Origin: Caballeronia cordobensis
GTDB lineage: Bacteria > Pseudomonadota > Gammaproteobacteria > Burkholderiales > Burkholderiaceae
DNA length: 64,000 nucleotides
Assembly: GCF_001544575.2 (NCBI RefSeq)
Contig: NZ_FCNY02000014.1
Location: 1-64,000 of the forward strand
Reading direction: 5' to 3'
The notes beneath the pieces are model-generated. The model saw only the letters and a program-made list of their open reading frames with translations, did not search any database and was not told where the DNA came from. Below, piece after piece: positions 17,879 through 27,088 of this stretch (its first letter is position 1; each line of letters opens with the position of its first letter). A program made the translations under genes and the position numbers.

Positions 17879-18369
17879 GACAGCGCTCTCCAGTACGTAT
17901 TCATCACACGGCGCGTCGGACGGTGAAACGTCCGCCGACGGCGCGAAATCAGCGCGTCTCAAGCTATGAACCATCGAGCGCGATGCGGCGTGTCGGAACA
18001 ACAGCCGGATGCCGGTCCGGCTCACGCCGTCCGGCTTCATTTTTTGCCAATCAATGTAACCCGCACCTCATACCGCGACAATCAGGGGTGGCGAGGTGAT
18101 GCTCGAACGGACGCGCGAAAAGCGCGCGGATGCCCGCTGCATCGGACCGGCGAAGCGTCCCCCCGCACCGGGCGCGGGGTGCTTCCCACATCGCGGGACG
18201 CCGTTGCAGGCAAACCGCGCACTACTTCAGCACTTTTCGTTCCCACCCCGATTTGATGAATCGTCCATGCATCATTCTTCAGAGGAAGTTCCCGCGCGTA
18301 TGTGAGTTGCCGCACATACGGACCGCGGCGCGGCGTGACCGCGCGGGCGGCGGGCTCGGGAGGGTCGGC
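17879..18369. other. 491-base intergenic region with GC-rich inverted repeats
   Basis: No credible coding frame. Near 18157-18193 lies an imperfect hairpin (GAAGC...CCCC with GGGG...GCTTC, GC loop). The stretch 18090-18270 is structured enough to be an RNA leader or small RNA, but I could not match it to a known RNA family. Upstream signals for the 256-aa gene should lie at its left end. Confidence 0.4.
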
Positions 18370-19263
18370 TCAGTGGCGTTTCGACAACACGACGAGCGCA
18401 ATGCCGCCGAGAATCGCGACCGAGCTCGCGACGAGCCGCGCGCCGAGCGTCTCGCCGAGCAGCAGCACGCCGCCCGCCGCCGTGATGACGGGCACGCTCA
18501 GTTGCACGGTCGCGGCGATGGCGGGCTTGAGTCCCTTCAATGCGGCGTACCAGATAACGTATCCGAGGCCTGAAGTCAGCGCGCCCGAGGCGGCGGCGTA
18601 GGCGAAACCGGCGGCGTCGAAGCGCGCGTGCGCGAACGCGGCCGCCGATAGCGCCGCCGCGAAAGGCAGTGCGCGCACGAAGTTGCCCGCCGTCGCGGCG
18701 ACCGGATCGGCCTGGCCGCGTCCGCGCAGCGAGTACACGCCCCAGCCGATGCCTGCAACGATCATCAGCGCCGACGACACCGGATCGGGCGCGGCCAGCC
18801 CCGGCAGCACGAGCCAGACGAGCCCGGCGAGCGCGAGCGAGAGGCCGAGCCACTGCATCGCCGCGAGCCGTTCGCCAATCGCGATGCCGTAGCCGATCAT
18901 CGTCGCCTGCACCGCGCCGAAGAGCATCAGCGCGCCGGTTCCGGCCGCGAGCCGCACGTAAGCAAAGGAAAACGCTGCCGCGTAGCCGATCAGCGCAAAC
19001 GCCGACGCCCAGCTTCCTGCATGGCGGAAATCTTGCCGTGCGCCGCCGCCACGGGCCAGCAGAATGACCGACAGCACGAGCGCCGCCGCCGCGATGCGCA
19101 CGAGCGTGAAGCTCGCCGCGTCGATCTGCGTGCCCTTGAGCGCAAGACGGCACAGCAGCGAATTGCCCGCGAAGGCGAGCATTGCGAGGACGGTGAGCAT
19201 CGCGATGCGCGCGCCGTACGGCGTGGGCGCGGGGAAGGCGGGGTGGGAGCCTGGCTTGGACAT
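18370..19263 (-). CDS. EamA/DMT-family transporter
   Basis: A 297-residue, ten-helix DMT transporter with two EamA repeats (first repeat start IAMLTVLAMLAFAGNSLLCR, last repeat VQLSVPVITAAGGVLLLGE). Substrate unknown. It is not closely similar to the other two DMT proteins in this window, so these are separate subfamilies rather than recent duplicates. It stands 69 bases downstream of the yihY-like gene on the same strand. Confidence 0.85.
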   Translation of the reverse strand: MSKPGSHPAFPAPTPYGARIAMLTVLAMLAFAGNSLLCRLALKGTQIDAASFTLVRIAAAALVLSVILLARGGGARQDFRHAGSWASAFALIGYAAAFSFAYVRLAAGTGALMLFGAVQATMIGYGIAIGERLAAMQWLGLSLALAGLVWLVLPGLAAPDPVSSALMIVAGIGWGVYSLRGRGQADPVAATAGNFVRALPFAAALSAAAFAHARFDAAGFAYAAASGALTSGLGYVIWYAALKGLKPAIAATVQLSVPVITAAGGVLLLGETLGARLVASSVAILGGIALVVLSKRH

Positions 19264-19332
19264 CGGCAGCGCGACGAAACGAGGGGCGCCTCACTGTAGC
19301 GCACGCGCGCCGCGAAAACACGCTGCGCCGCT

Positions 19333-20244
19333 TCAATCGGTCGTGAAGGGCTGCGGCGGCGCTTCGTCTTCCATGCCGAAGCGCTCGAATTCCGAGATCA
19401 CCTGCGCGCCGAAGAGCAAGAGCGTCGCGAGCGCTTCGAGGCTGAACAGCACGACAATCGATGTCGTCAGCGAGCCGTACACGACGCTCACCTGCGAGAG
19501 CGTCGCGAAGTACCACACGAGCACGTGTCGCGTGATTTCCCACAGCACGGCCGCCGTCACGCTGCCGAGCAGCGCGAGCCGCAGCGAGGGCCTGCCGACC
19601 GGCATCACGAGATAGATCGACGTGAGCACGAAGATCTCGCCCGCGACGCCGAGCAGATACAGCAGCAGGCGCGACACGCCTTTCAGCGACACTTCGACGC
19701 CGAGCAGATCGACGCTATTGGAACCCATCGCCTGCAAGCCGTTCGACACGAGCGTGACGATCAGCATGCCGACGCCGAGAAACAGGATGTAGCAGTAAGG
19801 CAGCAGCGCCGAGAGCAGAAAATGCCGGCGGCGGATCGCGACGCGATGCACGAAGATCACCGACATCGCGTTTTCCAGCACCGTGAAAGCGAGCGAGGAA
19901 AAGAAGATCATCGTGATGAGCAGCAGCCAGCCGAGCACCGCGCGATGCGCGAGAAAGTTCGCAAGCTCGCGCACGATCGCGCGCGCCTGGCCCGGCACGA
20001 GCCATTCGAGCAAATGCGTGAGGGTATCCAGCAAGGCCTGCTGTCCGACGAATTTGGACAGCACGATCACGATCAGGATCAGCAGCGGAATGATGGACAG
20101 CAGCGCGTAGTACGCGACCGCGCCCGCAAGCAGCAAGCCCTGGTTGGCGCGAAATGCCTTGATCGTGCGCATCGCGAAACCGAACGGATGCTTCGCAACG
20201 CTTCTCACCTGCGGGCCCAGCACGGGACCGAGAATCTTCGACAT
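19333..20244 (-). CDS. YihY/BrkB-family inner-membrane protein
   Basis: A 303-residue protein with about six membrane helices and the family start region GAVAYYALLSIIPLLILIVI. The interior YGSLTTSIVVLFSLEALATL and C-terminal acidic tail fit YihY/UPF0761. Members were once called ribonuclease BN in error; the function is still unclear, probably transport or envelope related. ATG 20244 (MSKILGPVLG) begins the conserved part; upstream frame extension lacks similarity. Confidence 0.85.
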   Translation of the reverse strand: MSKILGPVLGPQVRSVAKHPFGFAMRTIKAFRANQGLLLAGAVAYYALLSIIPLLILIVIVLSKFVGQQALLDTLTHLLEWLVPGQARAIVRELANFLAHRAVLGWLLLITMIFFSSLAFTVLENAMSVIFVHRVAIRRRHFLLSALLPYCYILFLGVGMLIVTLVSNGLQAMGSNSVDLLGVEVSLKGVSRLLLYLLGVAGEIFVLTSIYLVMPVGRPSLRLALLGSVTAAVLWEITRHVLVWYFATLSQVSVVYGSLTTSIVVLFSLEALATLLLFGAQVISEFERFGMEDEAPPQPFTTD

Positions 20245-20342
20245 GGGACCTCCGCGGCGCGGGCGCTGCCCATCCTTTTCGGCCGAGCAAATTTCGCGCC
20301 CATGGCGAGCGTTGCGCCAGGGGGTCCGCAAAAAAACGCGGA

Positions 20343-20513
20343 TCAGCCCGGGCGGCGGGCCTCGCTGCGCGCCGCCGCGTGTTGCGCGGCCTCCTCGAAC
20401 GCGAGATCGAGGATGATGTCCACTTCGCGCGCGGGCAAATCCGCTGCGTCGATGTTGCGCAGCCGGCAGAAAAGCGCGAGCGCCTCGGCTGCGGCGGCGA
20501 AGGCGTCGTTCAT
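20343..20513 (-). CDS. Small hypothetical protein, 56 residues
   Basis: Reads MNDAFAAAAEALALFCRLRNIDAADL and continues as an amphipathic, Ala/Glu-rich chain likely to be helical. In-frame starts at 20543 and 20552 would lengthen it to 66-69 residues; no option has a strong ribosome site. The composition (regular codon bias, no stops) favours a real gene upstream of the yihY-like gene, but the evidence is modest. Confidence 0.5.
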   Translation of the reverse strand: MNDAFAAAAEALALFCRLRNIDAADLPAREVDIILDLAFEEAAQHAAARSEARRPG

Positions 20514-20674
20514 GTCGCGGGAGTGAAGGCGTCTTTTTCTCATGATGCACATAACGGCAGCCGCACGGCCGGACTTTAATGCCCGAAAACGCCGTCCGAT
20601 GCCTTCACTTTCTCATTTTTGATCATCTACTCTAAGTGCATAACTCGCGCCCGCCGAAGGCACTGGAGGACAAC

Positions 20675-22153
20675 ATGGCCGCATCCCACACGACCTCCGC
20701 CGACGATGCCGCGCATGGCGCCGACGCCGAAATCGTCAACGCCGACGAGCGTCTCTACAACCACGACCTCGCGCCCGTGCCGCGCGCGAAGCGCACCTGG
20801 AACGGCTACAGCATCTTCGCGATGTGGATGTCGGACGTGCACAGCGTGGGCGGCTACACCTTCGCGGCGAGTCTCTTCCTGCTCGGCATCTCCGGCTGGC
20901 AGGTGCTGCTCGCGCTCACCATCGGCATTCTGATCGTGTATGTGCTGATGAACTGGGTCGGCAAGCCGAGCCTCGTGCACGGCATTCCGTTTCCGGTCAT
21001 GGCGCGCGTCTCGATGGGCGTCATGGGCGCGAATCTCGCCGCGCTGATTCGCGGCGTGGTCGGCATCGTATGGTACGGGGTGCAGACGTATTTCGCGTCG
21101 AAGGCGGTGGCGACGCTGCTACTCCTCTTCGTGCCCTCGGTCGCGGCGTGGCGCGATACGAGCTTTCTCCGGCTCGACATGCTCGGCTGGGTCAGCTTTC
21201 TCTTCATGTGGCTGTTGCAGCTCATCATCTTTCAGCGCGGCATGGAGATCATCCGCAAGTTCATCGATTTTTGCGGGCCGGCCGTGTATGTCGTGATGTT
21301 CGTGCTGATGGGCTGGATTCTGTATCGCGCGGGCCTCGGCAGCCTGAACCTCACGCTCTCGGGCAAGGTGCTTTCCGGCGACGAGCAGCTCCACGCGATG
21401 ATCAACGCGACTCTGCTCGTCGTGAGCTATTTCGCGGCGCTGCTGCTGAATTTCGGCGACTTCTCGCGTTTCGCAAAGAGCGAGCGGCAGATGAAGGTCG
21501 GCAATTTTCTCGGACTGCCGTTCAACTTCGTTGCGTTCGCGATCATCACCGTGATCGTCACCGCGGGCAGCGAGAAAGTGTTCGGCACGATGATCATGGA
21601 CCCGGTCGAGATCGTGTCGCGCATCGAGAACAAGGTGTGGGTCGCGATCGGCAGCATCACGTTCATCATCGCGACGATGGGCATCAATATCGTCGCGAAC
21701 TTCGTCTCGCCGGCCTACGACATCGCCAATCTCTTTCCGAAGCACGTGGACTTCAAGAGGGGCGGGCTGATCGCGTCGATTCTGGCGGTGGTCGTGTGCC
21801 CGTGGATTTTCGTGGACAGCCCGAAGGCGATCACAATTTTCGTCAGCGTGTTCGGGGCCGTGCTCGCGCCGATGTACGGCGTGATGATGTCCGACTACTA
21901 CCTCGTCAAACGCCAGCAGGTGCGCACCGCCGAGCTCTACACGATGCAGCCCGACGGACGCTTCTATTACGACGGCGGCTGGAACAAGGTCGGGCTTTTC
22001 GCGCTGATCGCCTCGGGCGTGATTTCGGTCGGCTGGGAACTCTCGACGCAGATGCTCAAGCTCCTGCCGCCGAACAATCTCGGCTGGCTGATCGGCGCGG
22101 TGGCGGGCGCGCTGCTCTACGTCGTGTTCATGCGCCTCGCAAATCGGAAGTAG
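20675..22153 (+). CDS. NCS1-family nucleobase:cation symporter
   Basis: A 492-residue permease with about twelve helices. The N-terminal sequence NADERLYNHDLAPVP...RTWNGYSIFAMWMSDVHSVGGYTFA is diagnostic of the NCS1 (cytosine/purine/uracil/thiamine/allantoin) family. It should import a nucleobase or related compound with sodium or protons. GGAGG seven bases before ATG 20675 decides the start over an upstream ATG at 20636. It stands alone between genes on the other strand, so the substrate cannot be inferred from context. Confidence 0.9.
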   Translation: MAASHTTSADDAAHGADAEIVNADERLYNHDLAPVPRAKRTWNGYSIFAMWMSDVHSVGGYTFAASLFLLGISGWQVLLALTIGILIVYVLMNWVGKPSLVHGIPFPVMARVSMGVMGANLAALIRGVVGIVWYGVQTYFASKAVATLLLLFVPSVAAWRDTSFLRLDMLGWVSFLFMWLLQLIIFQRGMEIIRKFIDFCGPAVYVVMFVLMGWILYRAGLGSLNLTLSGKVLSGDEQLHAMINATLLVVSYFAALLLNFGDFSRFAKSERQMKVGNFLGLPFNFVAFAIITVIVTAGSEKVFGTMIMDPVEIVSRIENKVWVAIGSITFIIATMGINIVANFVSPAYDIANLFPKHVDFKRGGLIASILAVVVCPWIFVDSPKAITIFVSVFGAVLAPMYGVMMSDYYLVKRQQVRTAELYTMQPDGRFYYDGGWNKVGLFALIASGVISVGWELSTQMLKLLPPNNLGWLIGAVAGALLYVVFMRLANRK

Positions 22154-22157
22154 GCGC

Positions 22158-22484
22158 TTATTTGAGCCACTTGCGCACGTCCGATTCCCATTCGGGCTGG
22201 CCGCAGTTCGGCGGATTCTCCGGGCCAAGCACGGTGATATAGCCCTTGTCCTTCATGCACGCCTCGTAGGCGCGCACCTGCGTGCAGCGGCCCGCGCCGG
22301 CTTTCTTCGCGGCGGCCTTGCAGGCGGACATCGAGTTGTCCATGCCGCTGAAGTCGGCGTCGCCGGTGTCGTTCCACGGCGGCGGATTCGCGCTCGCCGA
22401 AAATTCGACGGGCGTGCTGCACGCGGCGAGTGCGAGCGCGGCGGCGGCGGCGGGGACAAGGCACGAGCGGAAGAGTCGGTTCAT
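22158..22484 (-). CDS. Small secreted lipoprotein, 108 residues
   Basis: N-terminal signal with lipobox LAAC at residues 19-22. The mature part has four more cysteines (SACKAAAK, GRCTQ, YEACMKDKGY, PPNCGQ), suggesting two disulfides in the periplasm. AAGGAG precedes the ATG. A conserved hypothetical of unknown function; convergent with the NCS1 permease, with only four bases between the stops. Confidence 0.75.
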   Translation of the reverse strand: MNRLFRSCLVPAAAAALALAACSTPVEFSASANPPPWNDTGDADFSGMDNSMSACKAAAKKAGAGRCTQVRAYEACMKDKGYITVLGPENPPNCGQPEWESDVRKWLK

Positions 22485-22605
22485 CGGCGGGAACTCCTTT
22501 TTCTTAAGCTCTTGTTGAAGGTGCGAAATCCGCCGCCTATTATTCCTCGCGGTTGCGGCGCGCGCCGCTTTTTTTGTTCATCATCGAACCCGCTTGGAGC
22601 GCCGG

Positions 22606-23556
22606 ATGAAATTCCTCGTGTCGTTGCTGACCGCCGCCGCGCTGTCGATGCCAGCGCACGCCGACGATGTCTCCTTCGGCCCGAATCAGCTTTGCGGCCT
22701 GCAGGCCGCGCGGCCCGACGCGAACCCCGCCTTGCGCGTGAAGACCGTGCAGGGCAGGAACGGGCCGATCGGCTACGCGCGCTTCGGGCGCGGCACGCCG
22801 CTTTTGCTCATCACCGGCTATCGCGCGACGCTCGGCGAGTGGAACGCGTACTTTCTCGGCGAGCTCGCGAAGCATCACGACGTCATCGTGTTCGACAATC
22901 GCGGCATCGGGCGCACGGCCGCGATCGAAGGGCGCTTCGGCCCTGATTACGGCATTAGCGACATGGCTGCCGACGCCGCCGATGTCATCGCGGGCCTGAA
23001 GCTGTCGCGCGTCGATGTGCTCGGCTGGTCGATGGGCGGCATGATCGCGCAGCAGCTCGCGCTCGATGCGCCGGAGAAAGTCGAATCGCTCACGCTGATC
23101 GCCACCGCGCCGCCGGGGCCGCAGGCCGTGCCGACTTCGCCGGATGTGCTGGCGGTGTTGTCGGGCTCGGGCAAGGACGCGTTTCCGCAGATCATGCGCG
23201 TGCTGTTTCCGGCGAACGTGGCGGGCGAGGCGTCGCAATGCTTCGTCGGCGATATGTTCGCGCCGCACGGCTACAAGGGCCGCCCCGTGCCGGATGCAGT
23301 GGCCGCGCAGCAGAACGCGGCGATGACGCGCTGGTTCGCCGATTCCGCCGCCGCCGATGCCTTGCGGCGCTCGCCGGTGCGCACGCTGATCGTGGCGGGC
23401 GCGAACGACGAGGTGCTCGCCGATGCCAACGCGCGCCGTCTCGAACAGATCATTCCGCGCGCGACGCTCGATGTGGTCGCCGACGCGGGCCATGCGCTCA
23501 TGTTCCAGTATCCGGTCGAACTGGCCCGGCACGTCGATGCGTTCGTTTCGAAGTAG
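22606..23556 (+). CDS. Exported alpha/beta hydrolase
   Basis: A 316-residue protein with a Sec signal (MKFLVSLLTAAALSMPAHA) and an alpha/beta-hydrolase fold. The nucleophile is Ser142 in GWSMGG, the catalytic His lies in DAGHALMFQ near the C-terminus, and FDNRGIGRT is the typical strand-4 motif. It is probably a periplasmic esterase or lipase-like enzyme; substrate unknown. GGAG seven bases upstream supports ATG 22606 over an in-frame TTG at 22594. Confidence 0.85.
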   Translation: MKFLVSLLTAAALSMPAHADDVSFGPNQLCGLQAARPDANPALRVKTVQGRNGPIGYARFGRGTPLLLITGYRATLGEWNAYFLGELAKHHDVIVFDNRGIGRTAAIEGRFGPDYGISDMAADAADVIAGLKLSRVDVLGWSMGGMIAQQLALDAPEKVESLTLIATAPPGPQAVPTSPDVLAVLSGSGKDAFPQIMRVLFPANVAGEASQCFVGDMFAPHGYKGRPVPDAVAAQQNAAMTRWFADSAAADALRRSPVRTLIVAGANDEVLADANARRLEQIIPRATLDVVADAGHALMFQYPVELARHVDAFVSK

Positions 23557-23571
23557 TCGCGACGCGCGCTT

Positions 23572-24006
23572 CTAGAGTTGCATCCGAAGCCAGTGCCAGG
23601 CGAGCGGGCCGCAGATCACGGCCCACGTCATCGCCGCGATCACGAGCGCGATCGTTACTGCCGCGCTGCCGCAATCCTTCGCGCGCGCGGAGAGTTCGTG
23701 ACGTTCGAGCGAGATGCGGTCGATGGCCGCCTCGATGCTCGAATTGATCAGCTCGATAAGCAGCACCAGCAGCACCGACGCGGCGAGCATGACGCGTTCC
23801 GCCGCGCTCACCTGCACGAGTGCTGCGATGGGCAGCAGCACCGCCGCGACGCAGACTTCCTGACGAAACGCGCTTTCCTCGCGCCACGTCGCGACGAGGC
23901 CCGCCCATGAATGGCGCAGCGCGAAGACGCCGCGCAGCAGGCCGCGGCGCTTGACGGATGCGTCCTGCGCAGGCGTGGAAGAGGAGTGCGGACCCGAACG
24001 GTTCAT
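23572..24006 (-). CDS. dgkA: Diacylglycerol kinase DgkA
   Basis: A 144-residue integral membrane kinase. Three helices follow an amphipathic start; the signature ELINSSIEAAIDRIS carries the catalytic glutamate, and RAKDCGSAAV follows as in E. coli DgkA. It phosphorylates diacylglycerol to phosphatidic acid, recycling lipid released during envelope glucan synthesis. The first 20 residues are longer and more polar than in E. coli. Convergent with the hydrolase gene. Confidence 0.93.
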   Translation of the reverse strand: MNRSGPHSSSTPAQDASVKRRGLLRGVFALRHSWAGLVATWREESAFRQEVCVAAVLLPIAALVQVSAAERVMLAASVLLVLLIELINSSIEAAIDRISLERHELSARAKDCGSAAVTIALVIAAMTWAVICGPLAWHWLRMQL

Positions 24007-24165
24007 GAGCCGATGTTACCGCTTCGCCCGGCGCGCAAGCGAAAGCGAAAGCGCCGTGCGCTCGGAAGTCCACGTATCGCGTGCGAATCGCCTTGTCAGC
24101 GCGTTTGAAGCGCCGTCATACTGACCCGCGCATCGACAACTACAAAAGAGACCGGGGAATTCGCC

Positions 24166-24435
24166 ATGAAGTCACGCTTTACCGCTGTTCATCTGCGTCC
24201 CGTCGAACTGGCCGATCCGCATGTCGCGCACCTGTACATGGCGTGCGCCGATGCCGAAGCGCGTCTGTCGGGCGCGAGCAAACTCGCTGCCGCGGCCGTG
24301 TACGAGGCGCGCGAAAAAACGCTTGCGGCTTTGTGGGCGCGTCTCGATGCGCTCGACCCGAAACTCGGCCGCGAACTGAAGCGCGCGGTGAGCGACTGGC
24401 ACGACATCGCCGTGAAGCTGCGCGGCGGCGAATGA
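24166..24435 (+). CDS. Small conserved hypothetical protein, 89 residues
   Basis: A soluble, Ala-rich, probably all-helical protein starting MKSRFTAVHLRPVELADP. It has no signal, membrane helix or cysteine-rich motif. GGGGA lies upstream of the ATG and the codon bias is typical of the genome. I do not recognise the family. It is followed 125 bases later by the TehA-like gene on the same strand. Confidence 0.65.
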   Translation: MKSRFTAVHLRPVELADPHVAHLYMACADAEARLSGASKLAAAAVYEAREKTLAALWARLDALDPKLGRELKRAVSDWHDIAVKLRGGE

Positions 24436-24560
24436 CATGAGACGCGCGAGCAGCCGAACGAGACGTTGCGACATTCGCATGCGAGGCCGCCGCCGCTAAT
24501 CTTTCTCCAACGACGCACCGAGAGCATGACGCTTTCGACGGACATCCAAGGAGAAGGGCA

Positions 24561-25598
24561 ATGAACAGCAATAATGGTACGAACAATCGCGCGCCGATGC
24601 CGGTGGCGTTCTTCGGCATCGCTGTGGGTTCGCTCGCGCTCGCGGGCGCATGGCGCGCGGCGGCCCATGTATGGTCGATGCCCGCCGCCGCGCCCACGCT
24701 GCTGACCGCGGCCGCGCTCGTCGTGTGGCTCGCGGTGTCCGTGGCTTACGGACGCAAGTGGCTCGTCGAACGGGACGCCGCCATCGAGGAAATGCGTCAT
24801 CCGGTGCAGTCGTCGTTCGCGGCGCTCGCCCCGGTTTCGACGATGCTGGCCGCGCAAGCCGTGCAGCCGTACTCGCGCGAACTCGCCATTGCACTCTTCG
24901 CGATGGGCGCGGCGGCTGCGCTCGCGCTCGGCGCCTATCTCCACGGACGTTTCTGGCAAGGCGGCCGCAAGCCCGAACAGACCACGCCCGCCATCTATCT
25001 GCCGACGGTCGCGTCGAGCTTCGTCGCGGGAACGGCGGCAGCGGGACTGGGCTTCACGCAAGTCGGCATGTTCTTCTTCGGCGCGGGCGTTTTCTCGTGG
25101 CTCGCGATCGAATCGGTCGTGCTGCATCGCGCCGCCGTGCACGACCCGCTTCCCGATGCGCTGCGCCCGAGCCTCGGCATCCAGCTTGCGCCGCCGGTCG
25201 TGGGAGGCGTGACGTATCTCGCGATCACGCACGGCGCGCCGGACACGTTTGCGTACATGCTGCTCGGCTACGGGCTCTATCAGGCGATGATGCTTGCGCG
25301 CCTCGTGCCGTGGATCCGTCAGCATGCGTTCACGCCGTCGTATTGGGCCGTCAGCTTCGGCGCAGCCGCCTTGCCGACGATGGCGATCCGCATGCTCGAA
25401 CGCGGCGCGACGGGACCGATGGCGTGGATCGCGCCGGTCGCCTTCGTCGTGGCCAACGTGGTGATCGGCATGCTGATCGTTGGAACGGTGCGGGCGATCG
25501 TGCGCGGTACGTTGTTGCCCGCTGCGGCTCCGGCTGTTGCGGCGGTGAGAGACAACGTGCGGTCGATCGAGCAGCGGGCGGTGGGGGTATCGCGTTGA
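24561..25598 (+). CDS. TehA/SLAC1-family anion channel or dicarboxylate transporter
   Basis: A 345-residue membrane protein with about ten helices, matching the tellurite-resistance/dicarboxylate transporter (TDT) family; the start PMPVAFFGIAVGSLALAGAW is characteristic. Family members conduct anions or export C4-dicarboxylates; tellurite resistance in E. coli TehA is a side effect. AAGGAGAAGG stands before the ATG. It is the last typical chromosomal gene before a lower-GC stretch. Confidence 0.82.
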   Translation: MNSNNGTNNRAPMPVAFFGIAVGSLALAGAWRAAAHVWSMPAAAPTLLTAAALVVWLAVSVAYGRKWLVERDAAIEEMRHPVQSSFAALAPVSTMLAAQAVQPYSRELAIALFAMGAAAALALGAYLHGRFWQGGRKPEQTTPAIYLPTVASSFVAGTAAAGLGFTQVGMFFFGAGVFSWLAIESVVLHRAAVHDPLPDALRPSLGIQLAPPVVGGVTYLAITHGAPDTFAYMLLGYGLYQAMMLARLVPWIRQHAFTPSYWAVSFGAAALPTMAIRMLERGATGPMAWIAPVAFVVANVVIGMLIVGTVRAIVRGTLLPAAAPAVAAVRDNVRSIEQRAVGVSR

Positions 25599-25829
25599 GT
25601 CAGTGTCGAGATTCGCATAAGTCTGAATCGCAGTGACGGTGAAGCGGGCGAGGGGGGGACGCGCTGTTCAGTCAACTCGGAATCGACGGTTCGGATAACT
25701 TTGAACCTTCTGCCCAGGATGCCGACGTTAGAAGTCGCGTGAAGGGCGTCTCTCGACCCACTGCCGCCGGGCGCGCCATTGGAGATCTAAGGACAAGCAT
25801 CGAATGGATACGGTCATTACTCAACCTTT

Positions 25830-26645
25830 CTATTTTTCCTGCTTCGGAAAGCACTCCGGCGAATACCACGCATTTCCCGTTTGCGCGAATGAGACCTCGA
25901 AGCCAGTGACAGAATATGGCGCGCAGTTGACTATGTCGGCATCGTCCGGGTTGAAAAGTACGATGTTGTAGCCTTTTTCGCCGAACTGGCTTTTGTAGAT
26001 AATGGCGTTGTATCCTTCGCCCGCGAAGACCTCGGCCAGTATCTGTGTAGGCGCGTAGTCTGCGGTATCGTCGGACTTTGTAACCGGCGTTGAGAATGCG
26101 TTGTCGATATCGATCCATACAGCTTTTTCCTTGTCCTCGATTGACAATCGAGTTTCATTCAGAAGTTGGCCGAGAATGGACATAGCGGAGGACTGACCAT
26201 GGCCGCATGAAAGATCGAGCGCACGCAATTCCCGATTTAATTTGAACTGTGCGACGGAAATGTCCGAGCCCACCCAGGGTCGCACTTCTGAAATGACCGT
26301 CTGCACCGTCGTGCCGAGATAGAGTACAGAGACACCAGCCGCGTTGGCGCGGCCTTCTGTCGCTTGATTGGGGCGCGGTTTCATCCGCTCGGCTTTGTAA
26401 CCGGTCGGCTGCTCAGCTTCGTCGTTGCTTAAGGTGCAGTAGTCAATTCCGCGCTGCGCCCGAAGCAACAACATTCCGTTCGGAAGTATGCGATCTCGCT
26501 CCCTCAGCGTTGCCAAAACCGTTGCAATGAACGCCTTGACGTGGTCGTCCCACACATAGCGTCGTTTGTGCCGGACACTCTGTGCGAAACGGTTGTAGCT
26601 CATCCAGGAAGCAAACTCGGGTGTTGCTGGATTGTCGATATCCAT
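25830..26645 (-). CDS. RES-domain protein (NAD-consuming toxin family)
   Basis: A 271-residue protein with the RES domain in its C-terminal two thirds. The three family residues can be placed: Arg99 (GRANAAGVSVLYL), Glu120 (VISEVRPW) and Ser219 (IIYKSQFGEKGYNIVLF). RES toxins degrade NAD+ by phosphorolysis or hydrolysis. The usual partner, an Xre/DUF2384 antitoxin, is absent on both sides, so this may be an orphan or a defence effector. The frame extends to ATG 26786 (318 residues), but those extra residues look non-protein-like. Codon use is less GC-biased than its neighbours, suggesting transfer. Confidence 0.75.
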   Translation of the reverse strand: MDIDNPATPEFASWMSYNRFAQSVRHKRRYVWDDHVKAFIATVLATLRERDRILPNGMLLLRAQRGIDYCTLSNDEAEQPTGYKAERMKPRPNQATEGRANAAGVSVLYLGTTVQTVISEVRPWVGSDISVAQFKLNRELRALDLSCGHGQSSAMSILGQLLNETRLSIEDKEKAVWIDIDNAFSTPVTKSDDTADYAPTQILAEVFAGEGYNAIIYKSQFGEKGYNIVLFNPDDADIVNCAPYSVTGFEVSFAQTGNAWYSPECFPKQEK

Positions 26646-27088
26646 TAGAGAGGTCTTCTCGTTGTCGACGTTCCCATTGCGATGCAGTCTTAACCGTTGA
26701 CTGAGTCTCGTATAACGTCGCGTTGTTGAATAACAAAGTTGTACGATATCAGCAACATACCGCTCTTTGCCTGATCTTTGGCTCATAGCGCGTTACGGGA
26801 CTGCCGCGCCGCTCAAGTGCTTCGCTGCTGCGAGTCTTGCCGCTGGAGGTTAAGGGCGGGTATCAGAGCCTAGCGGTCGTGTGAATGACACCGTCTCAGC
26901 GCTGGCGAACGACGCTTGATGGCCGGGACCGGCCACACGACTCCTGCTTCGCGTCGGTCATTCCCCGCCCCTCCACGTTATCGCCGTTCTAGCGACCCCC
27001 TGCCGACTCTCGCCTTCACAGCATCGGCTCAACCGCCAAGATTCAGCGACAACCGAACAGACTTCAGAGCTAAAGCGAATCCCGACAA
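26646..27088. other. Low-GC gap upstream of the RES gene
   Basis: About 440 bases with no credible gene. It contains the RES gene promoter region and possibly the 141-base 5' extension of that gene. The sequence changes from lower-GC accessory to high-GC core style near 26.9-27.1 kb, which may mark the right edge of an insertion. The left edge would lie at about 25.6 kb, after the tehA-like gene. No flanking direct repeat was found by eye. Confidence 0.4.

Noticed and set aside
18150-18270. 6S RNA or a known riboswitch in the 18.1-18.3 kb gap
   Set aside because: I compared it from memory with 6S, 4.5S, cobalamin and SAH elements and found no convincing match to their conserved cores.
25600-27088. 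Insertion sequence or integrase at the RES-gene insert
   Set aside because: No transposase or integrase motif and no clear terminal or target-site repeats were found by eye.
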